Assembly (NCBI GenBank): GCA_934757945.1
Contig: CAKVLT010000009.1
Location: 1-44,975 of the forward strand
DNA from: an uncultured Bulleidia sp.
GTDB taxonomy: Bacteria; Bacillota_I; Bacilli_A; Erysipelotrichales; Erysipelotrichaceae
Length of the DNA stretch: 44,975 nucleotides
Direction: 5' to 3'
The notes below the pieces were generated by a model. That model was not told the DNA's origin. It searched no databases and saw only the letters and a program-made list of their open reading frames with translations. The translations under genes were made by a program, and so were the position numbers. Below are positions 8,236-17,284 of the stretch, piece after piece. Position 1 is the first letter of the stretch. Every line of letters starts with the position of its first letter.

Positions 8236-9972
8236 ATGAAAAAATTAGGGGTTTATTTAAAAGACTATACAAAAGAATCTGTTCTGGCTCCGTTATTTAA
8301 ATTACTCGAAGCCTTATTTGATCTGCTTGTGCCGGTGGTGATTGCAAGAATCATCAATGAAGGAATTACATTACACAATACAGCTATTCTGTATCAGCAG
8401 TTTGCATTGCTGATAGGACTTGCACTGACGGGGCTGTTGTGCAGTATTGTGGCACAGTATTTTGCGGCCAAAGCCTCTGTGGGATTTACTACAAAATTAC
8501 GACAGGCATTGTTTGACCATATTCAGAGTTTTTCTTATGCGGAAATGGATAAGGTGGGCGTAGATACTTTGATTACAAGATTAACTTCTGATGCCAACCA
8601 GGTACAGAATGGTCTGAATCTTGCATTACGTCTGTTGCTCAGAAGTCCGTTTATCGTCTTTGGTTCCATGGTTATGGCGTTTACTATCAATGTCAAAGCT
8701 GCTGTTATTTTTGCAATTGTCATTCCGTTATTATGCCTTGTGGTTTTTGCTATCATGCTTATCAGTATTCCTTTATTTAAAAAAGTACAGAAGGAACTGG
8801 ACAGACTGCTGACAATTACAAGAGAAAATCTGACAGGTATGCGTGTCATACGCGCTTTCAGGCTGGAACAGCAAGAAGTAAAGGAATTTGATGCACAGAA
8901 CGAAGCTCTTACAAAACAGAATGAACTGGTAGGAAGATTGTCTGCCTGTATGAATCCTGCAACGTATGTACTGATTAATCTTGCAACTGTAGTACTGATC
9001 TATGTCGGTGCCTTACAGGTAAGTTACGGTACCATGTTACAGGGAGATGTTGTGGCGTTATATAACTACATGGCACAGATTGTGGTGGAACTGATTAAGA
9101 TGGCATCTTTGATCATTACCATTGATAAAAGCATTGCATGTGCAGAAAGAATACAGTCTGTACTGGATATAGAACCATGTATTACTTATCCCGCAACAAC
9201 ATTAGAAGAAACAGAAGATATGTATGCCATCTGTTTTGATCATGTGCATTTTGCCTATGAGGGAAGTAAAGAAGACAGTCTTGAAGATATCTCTTTTGCC
9301 ATAGAAGAAGGAAAGACACTTGGAATTATCGGCCCTACGGGTTGTGGAAAAAGTACATGTGTGGAACTGATACCGAGATTTTATGATGTGACACAGGGAA
9401 AGGTGACAGTTCTTGGAAAGAATGTGAAAAACTATTCGCAGACAGATCTTATGGAACTGACTGGTTCTGTTCCTCAAAAGGCAGTAGTATTTCAGGGGAC
9501 GATTCGTGATAATCTGAAGCTGGGAAATGAACAGGCAACAGATGAAGATTTATGGAAGGCTCTTCAAATCGCACAGGCCAAAACAGTTGTGGAAGAAAAA
9601 GAAGGACAGCTGGACTATGTGATAGAACAAGGGGGCAAGAATCTTTCAGGCGGTCAGAAACAGCGTCTTACCATTGCAAGAGCACTTGTGAAAGATCCTC
9701 GTATTCTGATTCTGGATGACAGTGCCAGTGCGCTGGATTTTGCGACAGATGCTGCTTTACGAAAAGCCTTGCACAGTCTGAAGAAAACCACTGTGCTTGT
9801 ATCACAGAGAATCTCTACGATACGCAGTGCAGATCTGATTGTGGTACTGGAAGATGGTAAGTTAAAGGGGAAGGGTACGCATGAAGAACTGATGCAATCC
9901 TGCCCTACCTATCAGGATATTTACTATTCTCAGTATCCTGAAGAAAAAAAGGAGGTGAGTGCGCATGCATAG
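8236..9972 (+). CDS. ABC exporter half-transporter with degenerate ATP site (heterodimer partner 1)
   Basis: A 578-residue membrane-plus-ATPase protein. Walker A is GPTGCGKST near 366. Walker B reads LILDDSASALD, with Asp where the catalytic Glu should be, and the switch histidine is replaced by Gln (VSQRIS near 522). These two changes are the mark of the degenerate-site subunit in heterodimeric exporters such as TM287/288, LmrCD and BmrCD. The signature LSGGQ is intact. The next gene overlaps its end by eight bases, fitting translational coupling of the two partners. Likely a multidrug or lipid exporter; the substrate is unknown. Confidence 0.9.
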   Translation: MKKLGVYLKDYTKESVLAPLFKLLEALFDLLVPVVIARIINEGITLHNTAILYQQFALLIGLALTGLLCSIVAQYFAAKASVGFTTKLRQALFDHIQSFSYAEMDKVGVDTLITRLTSDANQVQNGLNLALRLLLRSPFIVFGSMVMAFTINVKAAVIFAIVIPLLCLVVFAIMLISIPLFKKVQKELDRLLTITRENLTGMRVIRAFRLEQQEVKEFDAQNEALTKQNELVGRLSACMNPATYVLINLATVVLIYVGALQVSYGTMLQGDVVALYNYMAQIVVELIKMASLIITIDKSIACAERIQSVLDIEPCITYPATTLEETEDMYAICFDHVHFAYEGSKEDSLEDISFAIEEGKTLGIIGPTGCGKSTCVELIPRFYDVTQGKVTVLGKNVKNYSQTDLMELTGSVPQKAVVFQGTIRDNLKLGNEQATDEDLWKALQIAQAKTVVEEKEGQLDYVIEQGGKNLSGGQKQRLTIARALVKDPRILILDDSASALDFATDAALRKALHSLKKTTVLVSQRISTIRSADLIVVLEDGKLKGKGTHEELMQSCPTYQDIYYSQYPEEKKEVSAHA

Positions 9973-11698
9973 TTCATCCAGAAAGACATTTATCAAACTG
10001 ATGAAAGAACTGGGGAACTCCCTGTGGTGGATTGTTATCTCCTTTGTCTTAGCTGCCCTCACGGTAGTACTGACCTTATATATTCCAGTCTTATTTGGCA
10101 ATTCAATTGATTTGATGCTGTATACCCCTGTAGAATGGGTACAGTTAAAAGGAATCCTTTTAAAGATATGTGTACTGATTGTGGTCTGTGCCATACTGAC
10201 ATGGATTATGAATGTAGTAAATAATAAGGTGGCATATGGAGTAATAAGACAATTACGTTCCAAAGCTATTCGTAAAATACAGCAGGTACCATTGAAATAT
10301 GTGGACAGCCAGAGCAGTGGAGATATCGTGCAGAGAGTCATTGCAGATGTAGACCAGATATCTGATGGATTATTACTGGGACTGACGCAGTTGTTTACGG
10401 GAATTGTGACGATTATAGTGACATTGTATTTCATGTTTCAGAAGTCTGTACTTATCACTTTGCTTGTACTGGTATTAACACCTGTCAGTTTTCTTGTGGC
10501 AAAGTTTATTTCGTCAAAATCCTATACATTATTCCAAAAACAGTCCTCAACCCGTGGCAGGCAGACTGCTTTGATTGATGAGATGATAGAAAACCAAAAG
10601 GTAGTAAAAGCTTTTGGATATGAAAAAACAGCAGGAAAACGTTTTGAAGCTATCAACACAGAGTTACAGAAGTGTTCTCAGCAGGCTACGTTTTATTCGT
10701 CAATTACCAATCCTTCCACAAGATTTGTTAATTCTATTATTTATGCTCTTGTAGCACTTGCCGGAGCTCTCAGTATTTTAAAAGGGAATCTTTCCGTAGG
10801 TGGATTAACAGTATTATTAACCTATGCCAATCAGTACATGAAACCGTTTAATGATATCAGCAGTGTCATTACTGAATTGCAGAATGCTATTGCCTGTGCA
10901 GACAGAGTGTTTGAACTGATTGAACAGCCTGTGGAAGTGGCTGAAGGGGAAAAAGTACTACAGAATGTTCAGGGAAAGGTAGACCTGGAACATGTCAATT
11001 TCAGCTATGTACCACAGACACCGTTGATTCAAAATTTCACTTTACATGCAAAACCTGGTACGCATGTCGCTATTGTAGGTCCTACAGGATGTGGCAAGAC
11101 AACCTGTATTAATTTACTGATGAGATTCTACGATGTGGACAGCGGTACGATTTGCCTGGATGATACAAATATCTATGATCTTACAAGGCATGCTCTAAGA
11201 GAGAACTATGGCATGGTATTACAGGAATCCTGGTTAAAGAAAGCTTCTATTAAAGAGAATATTCGTCTTGGCAAACAGGATGCCACAGAAGAACAGATTA
11301 TACAGGCTGCCAAAGCAACACATGCCTGGGAATTTATTAAAAGACTTCCGGATGCCCTGGAAAGTATTGTGGATGAAGATGCTTTATCTCAGGGACAGAA
11401 ACAGCTGCTGTGCATTACAAGAGTTATGCTGGCATTACCTCCTGTACTTATATTGGATGAAGCTACCTCTTCCATCGATACACGAACAGAGGTACAGATT
11501 CAAAAAGCATTTGATACTTTGATGGAAGGCAGAACAAGTTTTGTGGTTGCTCATAGATTGTCCACAATACGTAATGCGGATGTCATTCTGGTTATGGATC
11601 ATGGCAATATCATAGAACAGGGTAATCATGAGGAGCTGATGGCTAAAAATGGTTTCTATACCCATCTGTATACTTCACAGTTTGAAAGGACTGCGTAA
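9965..11698 (+). CDS. ABC exporter half-transporter with canonical ATP site (heterodimer partner 2)
   Basis: A 577-residue exporter half. Walker A GPTGCGKTT is near 371, the signature is LSQGQ, Walker B is LILDEATSSID with the catalytic Glu, and the switch is AHRLST. The LSQGQ variant is common in the catalytic partner of LmrCD/YheHI-like pairs. AGGAGG lies nine bases before this ATG; a GTG two codons earlier is too close to the binding site. It overlaps the preceding gene by eight bases and is followed one base later by the YjbR-EVE-like gene, so all three probably share one transcript. Confidence 0.9.
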   Translation: MHSSSRKTFIKLMKELGNSLWWIVISFVLAALTVVLTLYIPVLFGNSIDLMLYTPVEWVQLKGILLKICVLIVVCAILTWIMNVVNNKVAYGVIRQLRSKAIRKIQQVPLKYVDSQSSGDIVQRVIADVDQISDGLLLGLTQLFTGIVTIIVTLYFMFQKSVLITLLVLVLTPVSFLVAKFISSKSYTLFQKQSSTRGRQTALIDEMIENQKVVKAFGYEKTAGKRFEAINTELQKCSQQATFYSSITNPSTRFVNSIIYALVALAGALSILKGNLSVGGLTVLLTYANQYMKPFNDISSVITELQNAIACADRVFELIEQPVEVAEGEKVLQNVQGKVDLEHVNFSYVPQTPLIQNFTLHAKPGTHVAIVGPTGCGKTTCINLLMRFYDVDSGTICLDDTNIYDLTRHALRENYGMVLQESWLKKASIKENIRLGKQDATEEQIIQAAKATHAWEFIKRLPDALESIVDEDALSQGQKQLLCITRVMLALPPVLILDEATSSIDTRTEVQIQKAFDTLMEGRTSFVVAHRLSTIRNADVILVMDHGNIIEQGNHEELMAKNGFYTHLYTSQFERTA

Positions 11699-11699
11699 T

Positions 11700-12701
11700 A
11701 TGAAGATTGAAGAAGAAATCTTTCAAAAATGTATATTTAATATACATAAGTTACAGAAATATGGATTTACAGAGAAAGAAGGCAGCTACACTGCATCTTT
11801 CTCTTTTCTTGATGGACAGTTTATTGCACATCTTGTATTCACTGACGGACATATGGAAGCACGTTGTCTTGATGCTTGTACAATGGAAGACTATATTCCG
11901 ATACGAAGAAGCGGAGTGCTTGGAGAATATGCCTCCAAGGTAAAAGAGGAGTATACGGAAATCCTGCTGCAGTGTAAAAAATTATGCAGTATTCCTCAGA
12001 CGTTTCACTTTCCTCAATCTAACAGACTTGTGACATATGTACAGTCTTCTTTTGGGGAATCCGTGCATTTTCTTTTTAAAAATGATACTGACACAGGGGT
12101 TTTTCTGAATGACAAGAATCAGAAGTGGTATGGACTTATTCAGTATATTGATGGAACCAAACTTGGATTGCAAAAAGGTAAAATAGAAATCTTAAATGTC
12201 AAAACAGATGAAGTGGCTTCTTTATTGCAGAAAGAAGGTTTTTATCCTGCATTTCATATGTCTAAACAGCACTGGGTATCTGTTATTCTGGATGGCACTG
12301 TACAGGATGAAACTCTGCATGAACTTATACATACCAGCAGGGCATTTACAGCGGGTAAACGAGGGAAAACGGAAGTGCATTCCTGGCTGATTCCATCTAA
12401 TCCCAAATATTTTGATATTGTGGGTGCTCTTGAAACAAAAAATACCATTCACTGGAACAGACATGCCAATATTCAGCCAATGGATACAGTATACCTGTAT
12501 GTGGGGAACCCTTATTCCTCCATCATGTACAGATTTACAGTGCTCTCTGTAGATGAAGAAAGAGAAATCATGGAACTCCGGCTTCAGCAAAGCTATCCTC
12601 AGCATCTCTGCACACTTGCAAAAATGAGAACAGAAGGCGTCAATACTCCGCGGGGTGCAAGGTATATGCCTGAGTGTTTGAGCCGGTTATTACTGCAATA
12701 A
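11700..12701 (+). CDS. MmcQ/YjbR-family protein with C-terminal EVE/PUA-like domain
   Basis: A 333-residue protein. Residues about 1-110 form the beta-rich N-terminal part seen in long clostridial MmcQ proteins. Residues about 110-225 contain the YjbR core, with K-W-Y-G-L-I, a P-A-F-H-M segment and H-W-V-S-V-I-L-D-G. Residues about 240-330 (WLIPSNPKYFD ... VYLYVGNPYSSIMYRFTV) resemble an EVE/PUA-like fold, a nucleic-acid or modified-base binding family. The function is not known for either domain. It follows the heterodimeric exporter after a single base, so it is likely co-transcribed. The fusion border is set by eye. Confidence 0.7.
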   Translation: MKIEEEIFQKCIFNIHKLQKYGFTEKEGSYTASFSFLDGQFIAHLVFTDGHMEARCLDACTMEDYIPIRRSGVLGEYASKVKEEYTEILLQCKKLCSIPQTFHFPQSNRLVTYVQSSFGESVHFLFKNDTDTGVFLNDKNQKWYGLIQYIDGTKLGLQKGKIEILNVKTDEVASLLQKEGFYPAFHMSKQHWVSVILDGTVQDETLHELIHTSRAFTAGKRGKTEVHSWLIPSNPKYFDIVGALETKNTIHWNRHANIQPMDTVYLYVGNPYSSIMYRFTVLSVDEEREIMELRLQQSYPQHLCTLAKMRTEGVNTPRGARYMPECLSRLLLQ

Positions 12702-12744
12702 ATTGAGTTTTTTCTTTCCATAGTCCATGGAATCATGTAAAATA

Positions 12745-12753
12745 TGCTATAAA
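12745..12753 (+). promoter_or_regulatory. Extended -10 promoter before the DUF349 gene
   Basis: TGCTATAAA fits an extended -10. A small inverted repeat, TTCCAT/ATGGAA around five bases, lies at 12717-12733, where it could act as an operator. No good -35 was found. Confidence 0.4.
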
Positions 12754-12814
12754 GTAGGTGAAAAGTTACCTATTGAAACAAGGTATTTATTTCATATCAC
12801 GAGGAGGGATACAT

Positions 12815-14164
12815 ATGGATTGGAAAACACTACCAGGTTTTGAGGAAAAATACGCAAATGTCTCAATCAAACCACATAAGACATTTGGGGGAAAGGTAGT
12901 CACTGTTCTTTACGGTGCTAAGGATGCCGAGGGTAATCCAGTTCTTCCTAGTGCTAAAAAAGAAGACGGACACGGAGAATGGAAAGGTATTCAGATTGGT
13001 GAAGAAATCCGTATGTTCTCTGTAAAACACTGTGCAAGCGAAGGCGGAGCAGTAGAATATGGCACAAGCCATGAAGACCATGCTTTAGAAGACATGGAAA
13101 ACGATTTACGCAAGAAGCAGGAAATCTGCAAGAAGCTTTCTGAAACAACTTCTGTAGAAGAACTTGAAAAGCTTCAGGCTGAATTCAGTGCTATTGAAGA
13201 CTGGAAAACACCTAAAGATGCAGAATATGCTGAAAGAGTAGAAAAGGCATTGGAAAATGTGAAGTCTGTACAGGCAAGACAGGAAGAAAACAAAGCCGCA
13301 AAAGAAAAAATTATATCTGAAGCTGAAAGTATCAAAGACTCTCAGGAATGGAAAACTACCCAGGCTAAATTTGCTCAGTTATTAGAAGAATGGAAGAATG
13401 TTGGAAGAGCAGGCGATGAAGACGATGCTTTATGGGATGCCTTCAAAGCTGCACGTAACTCTTTCGATACAGCAAGAAAAGAATTCTTTAAGAACCTGGA
13501 TGCTAATAAAGCAGAAAACAAGGCTAAGAAAGAAGAAATCATTGCCAAGGCTAAGGCAGCATGTGAAAAAGTAGTCAGCTATAAGGAAACAACAGCTGTA
13601 TTAGACGGTCTGATGGAAGACTGGAGAAGTGTGAAGTCTGCAGGACATGATGCAGATGAAGCTCTGTGGGAAGAATTCAGCAGCATTCGTTCCGGCTTTG
13701 CCAAAGAAAGAAAAGCATTCTTTGCAAAACGTGATGAAGAACGTACACAGCGTACAAATGCCAAGGAAAAGCTCATTGCTGAAGCTAAGGAAATTGCTGA
13801 AAAGAACGACTATTCCAAGGAAACTACAGAACGCATGAAACAGCTGGATGTAGAATGGAAGAAAATTGGCTATTCCGGAAAAGAAAACAACGATGCTTTA
13901 TGGGAAGAATTTAAAGCAGCCAAGGATGTTTTCTGGAATGCAAAACATGACAATGCACAGTCACGTTTTAAGGAAATCATTGATACAAAATCTGAAAAAA
14001 TCAAATCCATGAGAGAACAGATCAATGACCTTGAAGAAAGAGTCTTCCAGACAGAAGATTTCGAAAGACAGCAGGATCTTCAGCGCAGAGCCAATGAAAA
14101 GAAAGCCATCGTTGAAGATATGAAGAAAGATATTGAGAATCTGAAATCCAAAATCGAAGGTTAA
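12815..14164 (+). CDS. DUF349-repeat protein
   Basis: A 449-residue, highly charged, mostly helical protein. Three DUF349-like repeats can be seen at about 160-228, 230-308 and 310-385, each with a W-K/R-x-V/I-G/K segment, then A-L-W-x-x-F and an F-x-x-x-K/R-x-F-F/W stretch. Residues 385-449 are likely a coiled coil. The N-terminal 90 residues are beta-rich and not part of the repeats. It should be cytosolic; the function of the family is unknown to me. A GAGGAGGG site six bases before the ATG suggests high expression. It is monocistronic between a promoter and a terminator. Confidence 0.85.
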   Translation: MDWKTLPGFEEKYANVSIKPHKTFGGKVVTVLYGAKDAEGNPVLPSAKKEDGHGEWKGIQIGEEIRMFSVKHCASEGGAVEYGTSHEDHALEDMENDLRKKQEICKKLSETTSVEELEKLQAEFSAIEDWKTPKDAEYAERVEKALENVKSVQARQEENKAAKEKIISEAESIKDSQEWKTTQAKFAQLLEEWKNVGRAGDEDDALWDAFKAARNSFDTARKEFFKNLDANKAENKAKKEEIIAKAKAACEKVVSYKETTAVLDGLMEDWRSVKSAGHDADEALWEEFSSIRSGFAKERKAFFAKRDEERTQRTNAKEKLIAEAKEIAEKNDYSKETTERMKQLDVEWKKIGYSGKENNDALWEEFKAAKDVFWNAKHDNAQSRFKEIIDTKSEKIKSMREQINDLEERVFQTEDFERQQDLQRRANEKKAIVEDMKKDIENLKSKIEG

Positions 14165-14170
14165 AAACAG

Positions 14171-14201
14171 GAAGCCGTGATGAATTCACAGCTTCTTTTT
14201 T
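14171..14201 (+). terminator. Terminator of the DUF349 gene
   Basis: GAAGCCGTGA pairs with TCACAGCTTC apart from one mismatch, followed by a T run. Confidence 0.75.
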
Positions 14202-14202
14202 A

Positions 14203-14236
14203 TAAAGAAAAGCTCCTGCCTGTACAGCAGGAGCTT
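14203..14236 (-). terminator. Terminator of the PurF-like gene
   Basis: A perfect ten-pair stem, AAGCTCCTGC/GCAGGAGCTT; on the minus strand it is followed by TTTTCTTTA. Confidence 0.85.
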
Positions 14237-14247
14237 GCTTTATAATG

Positions 14248-15666
14248 TTATTCTTTACCGGTCCAGCAGTATGTGCAAAGACTGTCTGCGTCAAGACCTG
14301 TAGCTTTGATAGTATCGTCTAATCTTGCAAACTGTAAAGAGGAGAAACCCATCTGCTTGCCCATGATATCCAGCATCTTATGATAACGATCTGTATCTGG
14401 GTTGGCATATTCTGCCAGGACATCTTTAGAGACATCTTCAGTATTTTCTTCTTTTGCAATAATCTGACGAGTTATCAGTTCCATTTCACTTGTACTTCTT
14501 GAAAAGTTGAGATATTTACATCCATACAGTAATGGTGGACATGCAGGACGTACATGCACTTCTTTAGAGCCTTTATCATACAGGAATTCGGCAGTTTCTC
14601 TTAACTGTGTACCACGTACAATTGAGTCATCAATCAACAGTAAACGTTTTCCGTTGACTAATTCTTCTACAGGGATGAGCTTCATCTTGGCAATCAGATT
14701 TCTCTTGGACTGCATGGTTGGCATAAAACTTCTTGGCCAGGTAGGTGTATATTTAATGAATGGTCTGGAATAAGGTACTTTGGATTCATTGGAATACCCA
14801 ATCGCATGGGCAATACCTGAATCTGGTACACCTGCGACAGTGTCGAGATCTTCTTTGTTTAAAAAGTCTCTTTGTGCAAGGTATTTACCGCAGTTATAAC
14901 GCATCTGTTCTACATTAGTGCCTTCATAGGAACTTGGAGAATATCCATAGTATGTCCACAGGAATGTGCAGATACGCATTTTCTTTTGTGGCTGTGCCAG
15001 TACTTCCATGCCTTCCGGTGTGATGAAGTCTACTTCAGAAGGCCCAAGTTCATGTTCGATAGAATAGCCTAATTTCTGACATGCATAAGATTCAAAGGAA
15101 GCACAGTAGCCTTCTTCTTTTTTACCGATGTGAATAGGGGTTCTTCCGTATTTGTCACGTGCCAGATATATACCGCTTTTTGTCATTAACATGATGGACA
15201 TGGAACCGTCAATGACTTCCTGGGCATATTGGATGCCTTCCAGAATTGTTGGTTTCTGATCAATGAGAAAGGCAGTCAGTTCAGTTTTGTTAATTTCGTT
15301 ATGACTCATCTCTGTTAAATGAGAGAGAGAAGTGGAGAAAATCTTCTGCATGATTTCTTCAGTGTTGTTCACTTTGCCGATGCATGCGATGGCATAAGGC
15401 CCCAGATGAGAACGTATGACTAATGGCTGAGGATCATAATCGGAAATACAACCAATACCCATGTTGCCACTGAGTTCGCTGACATCTGTCGTAAACTTTG
15501 TTCTGAATGGAGCATTTTCAATATTATGAATTGAACGCTGGAATCCCTGAGGACCATAGAGTGCTAAACCTGCTCTGCGAGTTCCCAGATGTGAATGGTA
15601 ATCTGTACCATAAAATAGATCAAAGATACAATCTTCTTTGAGTGCTGCACAAAAAAATCCGCTCAT
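14248..15666 (-). CDS. PurF-like amidophosphoribosyltransferase
   Basis: A 472-residue protein with a class II glutamine amidotransferase half and a phosphoribosyltransferase half. The PRPP motif LLLIDDSIVRGT is at 342-353, and R-S-F-M-P-T-M-Q-S-K-R matches the PurF segment near 312. PurF makes phosphoribosylamine from PRPP and glutamine, the first purine step. The amino end is odd: PurF needs an N-terminal Cys, but here the only nearby Cys is C6 of MSGFFC. Whether a short propeptide is removed cannot be judged. GGAG lies about eight bases before this ATG, so I prefer it over a start ten codons upstream. No other purine gene is near. Confidence 0.75.
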   Translation of the reverse strand: MSGFFCAALKEDCIFDLFYGTDYHSHLGTRRAGLALYGPQGFQRSIHNIENAPFRTKFTTDVSELSGNMGIGCISDYDPQPLVIRSHLGPYAIACIGKVNNTEEIMQKIFSTSLSHLTEMSHNEINKTELTAFLIDQKPTILEGIQYAQEVIDGSMSIMLMTKSGIYLARDKYGRTPIHIGKKEEGYCASFESYACQKLGYSIEHELGPSEVDFITPEGMEVLAQPQKKMRICTFLWTYYGYSPSSYEGTNVEQMRYNCGKYLAQRDFLNKEDLDTVAGVPDSGIAHAIGYSNESKVPYSRPFIKYTPTWPRSFMPTMQSKRNLIAKMKLIPVEELVNGKRLLLIDDSIVRGTQLRETAEFLYDKGSKEVHVRPACPPLLYGCKYLNFSRSTSEMELITRQIIAKEENTEDVSKDVLAEYANPDTDRYHKMLDIMGKQMGFSSLQFARLDDTIKATGLDADSLCTYCWTGKE

Positions 15667-15694
15667 ATATGTTTTCTGTCTCCTAAACGACAAC

Positions 15695-15723
15695 ATTATA
15701 CCTAATGAAAAACAGGATTTGAA
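15695..15723 (-). promoter_or_regulatory. Promoter of the PurF-like gene
   Basis: On the minus strand TTCAAA and a perfect TATAAT with a 17-base spacer, 28 bases before the ATG. Confidence 0.6.
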
Positions 15724-15745
15724 TGTATTTTTTTTGAAGGTAGCT

Positions 15746-15751
15746 TATAAT
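15746..15751 (+). promoter_or_regulatory. -10 box directly before the MATE start codon
   Basis: A perfect TATAAT lies seven bases before the ATG at 15759. If used, transcription would begin at or next to the start codon, giving a leaderless message. A matching -35 is not evident. Confidence 0.45.
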
Positions 15752-15758
15752 AGAAGTT

Positions 15759-17153
15759 ATGTCAGACACAAAATTATTACATGAGGTTGTTCATTCTGCT
15801 ACAGAAGTACCTCTATACAAAAAAATAGAAGTGGTATTCCAGCTCTCTTTACCAGCGATTCTTGCACAGATTTCGGAAATCGCCATGCAATATATTGATG
15901 CGGCCATGGTAGGTTCTCTTGGAGCTGAAGCCAGTGCTTCCATAGGGCTTGTATCCACGACTACCTGGCTGTTTGGAGGATGTATCTCTGCTACTGCAGC
16001 AGGATTCTATGTCCAGATTGCCCACGCTATAGGCGGCACAAAGTATGAAAGGGCAAAGTCTATATTAAAGCAGGGTTTATATATATCACTGGGAATATCT
16101 TTAATTATTGCTATAGTCGGAAGTGGTCTGGCTTTCGTACTTCCTTCCTGGCTGGGTGGTGCACCGGAAATTCTTAAAGATGCACAGGATTACTTTCTGG
16201 TCTTTGCCCTGTTTGCTCCATTCAGAATGATGTTCTATTTCCATAATGGTGCTTTGCAGGCTACGGGAAATATGAAGGTGCCAAGTATCTTATCCAGTCT
16301 GATGTGCATTCTGGATATTCTCTTCAATGCTCTGTTTATCTTTCCGTCCAATACTTTCTGGAATTTGCCGGGATTAAATCTTGGAGTACTGGGAGCTGCA
16401 CTTGGCACAGCCATTTCTTATGTGGTTGTCAGTGTATTGCTGATATATTTTACGGATATCCGTACAGAAGAACTAAACATCTTCCATGGAGGTTCCTGGA
16501 AACCAGATCGTGAAATATGCAACACAGCGGCTTCTATCGGGTTGCCTATTGCGCTGGAACAGGTGGCTATGACAAGTGCACAGGTGTATTCCACTAAGAT
16601 TGTGGCACCTCTGGGCACCAATGCCATTGCAGCAAACTCTTTTGCGGTAACAGCAGAATCTATCTGCTATATGCCTGGATATGGTATTGCTAATGCAGCC
16701 ACAACGCTTGTAGGGCAGTGTATCGGCGCACAAAATACAGATCTTGCCAAAGGCTTTGCCTGGTTATCTACGTTTCTTGGTATGGCAGTTATGACCTGTA
16801 TGGCAATACTGATGTTCTTTGTGTGTCCGTTTGTCTTTGCTTTCTTAACACCTGTTACAGAAGTACAGAAGCTGGGTATAGAAGTATTGCGTATTGAGTT
16901 GTTTGCAGAACCGTTATTTGCGGCAAGTATCTGTGCTACTGGTGCTTTAAGAGGAGCCGGAGATACCCTGGTACCTGGCATCATGAATTTTGTCAGTATC
17001 TGGGGAGTGCGTATTACTCTTGCGTCAATCTTATCCAGAACAATTGGATTAAAAGGTGTATGGATTGGTATGGCATGTGAAATCAGTTTCAGGGGTATTC
17101 TGTTTCTGATACGTCTTGCCAGAGGAAAATGGCTTAAAAAACTTGAAGTATAA
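15759..17153 (+). CDS. MATE-family efflux transporter
   Basis: A 464-residue protein with about twelve hydrophobic segments in two similar halves, the first starting LPAILAQISEIAMQYIDAAMVGSLG, broken here as an N-terminal LPAILAQ followed by MVGSLGAEA. The second half carries A-L-R-G-A-G-D-T near 399-406, a hallmark of MATE proteins. These exchange sodium or protons for cationic drugs or metabolites at the cell membrane. No ribosome binding site precedes the ATG. An earlier start is not available because of the promoter. The substrate is unknown. Confidence 0.9.
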   Translation: MSDTKLLHEVVHSATEVPLYKKIEVVFQLSLPAILAQISEIAMQYIDAAMVGSLGAEASASIGLVSTTTWLFGGCISATAAGFYVQIAHAIGGTKYERAKSILKQGLYISLGISLIIAIVGSGLAFVLPSWLGGAPEILKDAQDYFLVFALFAPFRMMFYFHNGALQATGNMKVPSILSSLMCILDILFNALFIFPSNTFWNLPGLNLGVLGAALGTAISYVVVSVLLIYFTDIRTEELNIFHGGSWKPDREICNTAASIGLPIALEQVAMTSAQVYSTKIVAPLGTNAIAANSFAVTAESICYMPGYGIANAATTLVGQCIGAQNTDLAKGFAWLSTFLGMAVMTCMAILMFFVCPFVFAFLTPVTEVQKLGIEVLRIELFAEPLFAASICATGALRGAGDTLVPGIMNFVSIWGVRITLASILSRTIGLKGVWIGMACEISFRGILFLIRLARGKWLKKLEV

Positions 17154-17160
17154 AACAGTC

Positions 17161-17211
17161 AACTCTTTTGAAAGTAAGTGTATATATCTTGCGTTCAGAA
17201 GAGTTTTTCTT
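17161..17211 (+). terminator. Terminator after the MATE gene
   Basis: AACTCTT pairs with AAGAGTT, with a further TGAA/TTCA inner stem, and a T5 tail. Confidence 0.65.
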
Positions 17212-17284
17212 TGTTTACATGCAATTGGTTCTTGTTTGTACAGGTTATGTTGTAAGATATACGGGTAATATTAGGAGAGTGACT

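Noticed and set aside
9862..10434. 190-residue antisense frame inside the second and third exporter genes
   Set aside because: Low-complexity shadow of the exporter coding strand, without a start signal.
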